The notes below the pieces were generated by a model, which saw only the letters and a program-made list of their open reading frames with translations, had not been told where the DNA came from and searched no databases. A DNA stretch of 7,782 nt from BOG-908 sp964247675 (GTDB taxonomy: Bacteria > Pseudomonadota > Alphaproteobacteria > Acetobacterales > Acetobacteraceae): contig CAXTVW010000156.1 in NCBI GenBank assembly GCA_964247675.1, forward strand, positions 1-7,782, read 5' to 3'. Positions 5,340-7,782 of the stretch are shown piece by piece (the stretch's first letter is position 1; each line of letters begins with the position of its first letter). The translations under genes were made by a program, and so were the position numbers.

Positions 5340-5488
5340 AAAACTTTTGCTCCTGGCGCCTGCACCACGGCCCGCGTTCGTTCTGCCGGCGTGCGCATTT
5401 GCAGAACCGGACCTGCCGTTGATGCAGCCGCCAGGAGCAAAAGTTTTTTGCTTCTTTTTTTCAAAAAAGAAGGCCTTCCTTCCTTCCG
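5307..5488. repeat. Repeat element C: paired arms with 22-bp long stem
   Basis: This is the best-preserved pair. The left arm (5307-5358) has the hairpin GTTCTTTTTT (5315-5324) with AAAAAAGAAC (5327-5336). The right arm (5429-5488) has CTTCTTTTTT with AAAAAAGAAG, then a run of three TTCC units. Bases 5337-5358 and 5429-5450 are perfect inverted complements over 22 bp, including GCTCCTGGCG/CGCCAGGAGC, so they can form a long stem around a 70-base centre. The centre has its own 7-bp stem, GTTCTGC (5380-5386) with GCAGAAC (5401-5407). On the minus strand the element separates the PDZ protein gene from the ABC binding protein gene, and its left arm carries that gene's apparent ribosome binding site and start codon. 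Confidence 0.9.
5350..5353 (-). promoter_or_regulatory. Ribosome binding site inside repeat C
   Basis: On the minus strand GGAG at 5350-5353 lies 10 bases before the TTG at 5339. It is part of the repeat consensus GGAGCAAAAG. In the folded element both the GGAG and the TTG would be paired in the 22-bp stem. Confidence 0.4.
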
Positions 5489-5494
5489 CCACCC

Positions 5495-6466
5495 TCAATG
5501 CAACCGAGGCGCACGAAGAAAACTGCTACGCGCCGCAGAGTGCACCGTCACGTGCAGCAGCTCGTCGTCACGCCCCACGGACATCCGCACCCGCGCCCCC
5601 GCCGTCCCAGCACTCCACACCCGGCGCCACAACCCACCCAGCTCCGTCACCTCGTCGCCATCCACCGCCACCACCCGGTCGCCCGCCCGCAGGCCCGCCT
5701 TGTCCGCCGGCCCGCCATCGGTCACGCCGCCCACCACCACCGTGTCCTCGCTCTCCATCGCATACAGCCCAAGCCAGGGCCGCGGCGGCCGCCGCACATG
5801 GCCATGCTGCACCAGCTCGTCGAGGATCGGCGTCAGCAGCGCGGTCGGCACCACCATGTTCATGTCCACGCGCCGGCCGCGCTCGTCTGTCTGCTGCAGG
5901 ATCAGCGAGCCCGTGCCAAGCAGCTTGCCGTCCTGCCCGATCAGCCCGGCCCCGCCCCAGAAAGGATGCGCCGGCGCGGTGAACATCGCGTCGTCGATCA
6001 GGTACTCCCAGTAACCCGCAAACTCCTGCCGGCCCACCACCTGCGTCTCGATCGTCCGGTGCCGCCCGCCGGCAGCCGCGAGCAGCACGGGGTTGCCGAC
6101 CTGCACGGCGTTGCTGTCGCCGATCTGCATCTCCGGCACGCCCAGCTTGCCCAGCGGCTGCACCAAGCCGAAGCCGGTCTCGAAATCCACCGCGAGCGCA
6201 TGGCCGGGCACCGCCCAGCCGTCGCCGGTGGTCAGCCAGATGCTTTCGGCCTCCATGATCAGGTAGCCCATGGTCAACACCAGCCCGCCCGGGATGCACA
6301 CCCCGTTGCCCGCCCGCTCCGTGCCCAGCGTTCCCGCGGTAAAAGCGTCGCCCGGAACGTCGGCGCGCAGCGCCACCACGCTGCGCAGGCTCGCCTCCAG
6401 GTCGAAGCTGTAATCCGCGGCGCGCGGCTGCAGGTTGGCGGGGATGTCACGGTCGGGTTTGGCCAT
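5495..6466 (-). CDS. HtrA-like PDZ protein with lost catalytic triad (pseudoprotease)
   Basis: A 323-residue protein with a trypsin-like HtrA fold (about 25-220) and a C-terminal PDZ domain (about 228-308: WLGLYAMES, GGPADKAGLRAGDRVVAVDG). Compared with HtrA/DegP, the strand normally reading TNNHV reads TMGYL (Tyr68 in place of His), the usual TDLAV reads TGFGL (Gly98 in place of Asp), and GNSGG reads PFWGG (Trp170 in place of Ser). All three catalytic residues are therefore replaced, yet the frame is intact and the flanking hydrophobic pattern is kept, which suggests a binding or scaffold role rather than decay. No signal peptide or membrane segment is visible, so it is probably cytoplasmic, unlike typical HtrA. 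The ATG at 6466 is the first Met of the domain; no Shine-Dalgarno precedes it (the minus strand reads CCTCCT). The frame is open further upstream but antisense to the acyltransferase, so that part was left out. Confidence 0.87.
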   Translation of the reverse strand: MAKPDRDIPANLQPRAADYSFDLEASLRSVVALRADVPGDAFTAGTLGTERAGNGVCIPGGLVLTMGYLIMEAESIWLTTGDGWAVPGHALAVDFETGFGLVQPLGKLGVPEMQIGDSNAVQVGNPVLLAAAGGRHRTIETQVVGRQEFAGYWEYLIDDAMFTAPAHPFWGGAGLIGQDGKLLGTGSLILQQTDERGRRVDMNMVVPTALLTPILDELVQHGHVRRPPRPWLGLYAMESEDTVVVGGVTDGGPADKAGLRAGDRVVAVDGDEVTELGGLWRRVWSAGTAGARVRMSVGRDDELLHVTVHSAARSSFLRAPRLH

Positions 6467-6631
6467 AGGAGGAAAATGCGTCTGCCAGGGAGGCTGGCGC
6501 AAGGGGAGGGCAGGGAAAGAAGTCGCGCCCCCGCCGCAGAGTCCCCCGACACGGAGCAAAAGTTTTTCGCTTCTTTTTTCCAAAAAAGAAGTGCTTCCTT
6601 CCTTCATCTCGCCCCCGTAAAGAGTGTATCC
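6467..6631. promoter_or_regulatory. Divergent intergenic region
   Basis: These 165 bases separate the minus-strand PDZ protein start from the plus-strand acyltransferase start, so promoters for both must lie here or within the repeat arm. I see no convincing -35/-10 pair. The only marked feature is the solo repeat arm at 6553-6606. An AGAG at 6621-6624 before the acyltransferase GTG is a weak ribosome binding site. Confidence 0.4.
6553..6606. repeat. Repeat element D: solo right-type arm
   Basis: A single arm with GGAGCAAAAGTTTTTCG, a perfect 10-bp hairpin (CTTCTTTTTT 6570-6579, AAAAAAGAAG 6582-6591, loop CC), then a short TTCC tail. No inverted partner arm is visible within 200 bases upstream. 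It differs from the other copies in lying between divergent genes, 25 bases before the acyltransferase start, so it would be in that gene's 5' leader or overlap its promoter. Confidence 0.82.
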
Positions 6632-7723
6632 GTGCCGGAGGACCGCGCCTCGACTTACATCCCGGCCCTCGACGGCCTGCGCGCGATTGCCATCCTCCTG
6701 GTCGTAGCCGCCCATGCCGGGCTGGACCACGTATTGCCCGGCGCTTTCGGCGTAACCCTGTTCTTCTTCATCAGCGGATACCTGATCACCAGGCAATTGC
6801 TCGCCGGGCTGGCGCAGACCGGGCGTATCGGCTTCGGCGGCTTCTATCTGCGGCGCGTGCTGCGCCTGTTGCCGGCCGGGGTGGCGTACGTCGCCCTGTC
6901 CGGCGCCCTCTACATCGCCCTCGGCGGCCACATCTCGGCGCTGGGCTGGCTGAGCGCGGTGTTCTACGGCGCCAACATCTTCGATCTGTGGGTAGGCTAC
7001 CGATCCACGCTGGCCGGCACCCGCCACCCGTTCAACATACTGTGGTCGCTCGCCATCGAGGAGCATTTCTACGCCGTCTGGCCGCCGGTGCTGGCCGCCC
7101 TGTGGCGATTGCGCTTCCTGGCGTTCGGCCTGGTGGCACTGTGCGTCGCCGTGCTGTGCTGGCGCGCCTGGCTGTTCCAGCATTGCACATGGCATTTCTC
7201 GGCATTCTGCGGCCGGCTGCAGACCAACCCGGCCTGGCGCTACAACCGGCTGTACCAGGGCACGGACACGCGTTTCGACTCGATCGCCTGGGGCGCCGTG
7301 CTGGCCGTCATCGAGCAGCGGCGGCCAGCCCTCGTCCACGCGGCCTCATCGCTCTGGCCCGGCGGCCTGCTCGCGCTCGCCTTCAGCTTCCTCCTAAAAG
7401 ATGACTTCACGCGGCAGGTACTGCGCACGTCGATCCAGGGCATGGGTCTGCTTTTGCTGTTCCCGGCACTGCTGTACAAGCCTGGCCTTATCCGCAAATC
7501 CCTGTCGCTGCCTGCCATGTTGCTGATCGGCCGGCTCAGCTACTCGCTATATCTGTGGCATTGGGGCGCCTTCATGGTGGCCGATCGCGTGGCAGGGCCA
7601 AACCGCGCGCTGTGGCTGGCGATCGGGCTGCCGCTCTCTGCGGTCATGGCGGCCGCCTCCTACCGGTTGGTGGAGCAGCCCATGCTTCTGCTGCGCCGCC
7701 GCGCGGGAAGTCACGCAAGGTAA
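6632..7723 (+). CDS. Acyltransferase-3 family membrane protein (OafA/YrhL-like)
   Basis: A 363-residue integral membrane O-acyltransferase of the type that acetylates surface polysaccharides, LPS O-antigen or small molecules. Family marks in order are YIPALDGLRAIAILLVVAAHAG with His28 in the first helix, LFFFISGYLI (43-52), FYLRRVLRLLP with the conserved Arg pair (74-75), LWSLAIEEHFYAVWPP (138-152), YQGTDTRFDSIAWGA (208-222), and RLSYSLYLWHWG near 301-312, then a closing EQP and a basic tail. About ten hydrophobic segments are visible. There is no SGNH domain, so this is the short form. The start is GTG at 6632, the only usual initiation codon before the conserved YIPALDGLRA block; upstream codons in the frame come from the repeat. 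The TAA stop (7721-7723) lies in the edge of repeat E. Acyl donor and acceptor are unknown, and there are no polysaccharide genes nearby to help. Confidence 0.94.
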   Translation: MPEDRASTYIPALDGLRAIAILLVVAAHAGLDHVLPGAFGVTLFFFISGYLITRQLLAGLAQTGRIGFGGFYLRRVLRLLPAGVAYVALSGALYIALGGHISALGWLSAVFYGANIFDLWVGYRSTLAGTRHPFNILWSLAIEEHFYAVWPPVLAALWRLRFLAFGLVALCVAVLCWRAWLFQHCTWHFSAFCGRLQTNPAWRYNRLYQGTDTRFDSIAWGAVLAVIEQRRPALVHAASSLWPGGLLALAFSFLLKDDFTRQVLRTSIQGMGLLLLFPALLYKPGLIRKSLSLPAMLLIGRLSYSLYLWHWGAFMVADRVAGPNRALWLAIGLPLSAVMAAASYRLVEQPMLLLRRRAGSHAR

Positions 7724-7782
7724 GCAAGCAGTCCTTTTTTGAAAAAAAGGACCAAAAAACTTTTGCTCCGCTGTCGCGGACT
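7720..7782. repeat. Repeat element E: left-type arm, cut by window end
   Basis: The arm runs from GTAAGCAAGCA (7720-7730) through the perfect 10-bp hairpin GTCCTTTTTT (7731-7740) with AAAAAAGGAC (7743-7752) to CAAAAAACTTTTGCTCC. Its right-hand partner, if present, lies outside the window. The first bases supply the acyltransferase stop codon, in the same way as element A does for the SDR gene. Confidence 0.85.

Noticed and set aside
5340..5498. Longest form of the ABC binding protein starting at TTG 5498
   Set aside because: The added 53 residues are a translation of repeat C (runs of Phe and Lys) and would remove the signal-peptide character of the N-terminus.
4560..6014. Long plus-strand open frame of 484 codons antisense to the binding protein and PDZ protein genes
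   Set aside because: Its translation is Arg/Pro/Ala-rich without domains and runs through the repeat; the minus-strand frames match known families, so this is a high-GC shadow.
5498..6631. N-terminal extension of the acyltransferase frame back to 5498
   Set aside because: The extension is antisense to the PDZ protein gene and passes through repeat D; the family's conserved N-terminus starts just after the GTG at 6632.
6467..7339. N-terminal extension of the PDZ protein frame up to 7339
   Set aside because: It is antisense to the acyltransferase and Gln/Glu/Arg-rich with no domain; the recognisable protein begins at the ATG at 6466.
1207..7782. CRISPR array
   Set aside because: The repeats are kilobases apart, in both orientations, of variable sequence and separated by whole genes, with no regular spacers and no cas genes.
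1207..7782. Standard intrinsic terminators at each AT-rich hairpin
   Set aside because: The small stems are A/T-rich and mostly not followed by a separate T-tract, and one copy lies upstream of a gene. They may affect transcript ends, but the sequence does not establish this, so they are listed as repeats.

Overview
This is a GC-rich bacterial chromosomal segment, apparently from a proteobacterium. The best guess is an alphaproteobacterium of the Acetobacteraceae type. The reasons are an iron-sulfur type purF followed directly by an SDR gene, a rhodopsin with a DTS motif, and many AT-rich hairpin repeats between GC-rich genes. This placement is inference from remembered genome style and was not tested by a search.

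Layout from left to right. (1) The 3' end of purF (+) is translationally coupled to a short-chain dehydrogenase (+). (2) A paired inverted-repeat element (A) follows, beginning at the SDR stop codon. (3) Next is a solitary microbial rhodopsin gene (+), a seven-helix retinal protein predicted to pump protons, with Asp-Thr-Ser at the acceptor/Thr/donor positions and a His at the helix B position next to the donor. (4) A 240-base gap contains two strong GC-rich hairpins. (5) A small glycine-rich two-helix membrane protein (-) comes next, then repeat element B. (6) A minus-strand group follows, read right to left: an HtrA-like protein with a PDZ domain that has lost the catalytic triad, repeat element C, a periplasmic polyamine-type ABC binding protein, a short ABC permease, and an epoxide-hydrolase-like alpha/beta hydrolase. 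The last three genes overlap by 4 bases at each junction, which suggests one translationally coupled unit. (7) A divergent promoter region contains a single repeat arm (D). (8) An acyltransferase-3 family membrane protein (+) ends the gene set, and its stop codon lies in the edge of repeat E, which runs off the window.

The repeat family is the most unusual structure. Eight arms occur in 7.8 kb, and every non-overlapping gene junction except the opsin 3' gap has one. Each arm is a small hairpin whose stem bases co-vary between copies. Paired arms can also form a larger hairpin around a 60-70 base centre that holds a GC-rich hairpin of its own. Two genes take their stop codon from the repeat edge. 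The ABC binding protein seems to take its ribosome binding site, start codon and part of its signal peptide from a repeat arm, inside the long stem.

There is no retinal or carotenoid biosynthesis gene in the window, so the opsin must rely on retinal made elsewhere. The ABC genes visible here do not make a complete transporter: no ATPase is present and the only permease looks short at its C-terminus.
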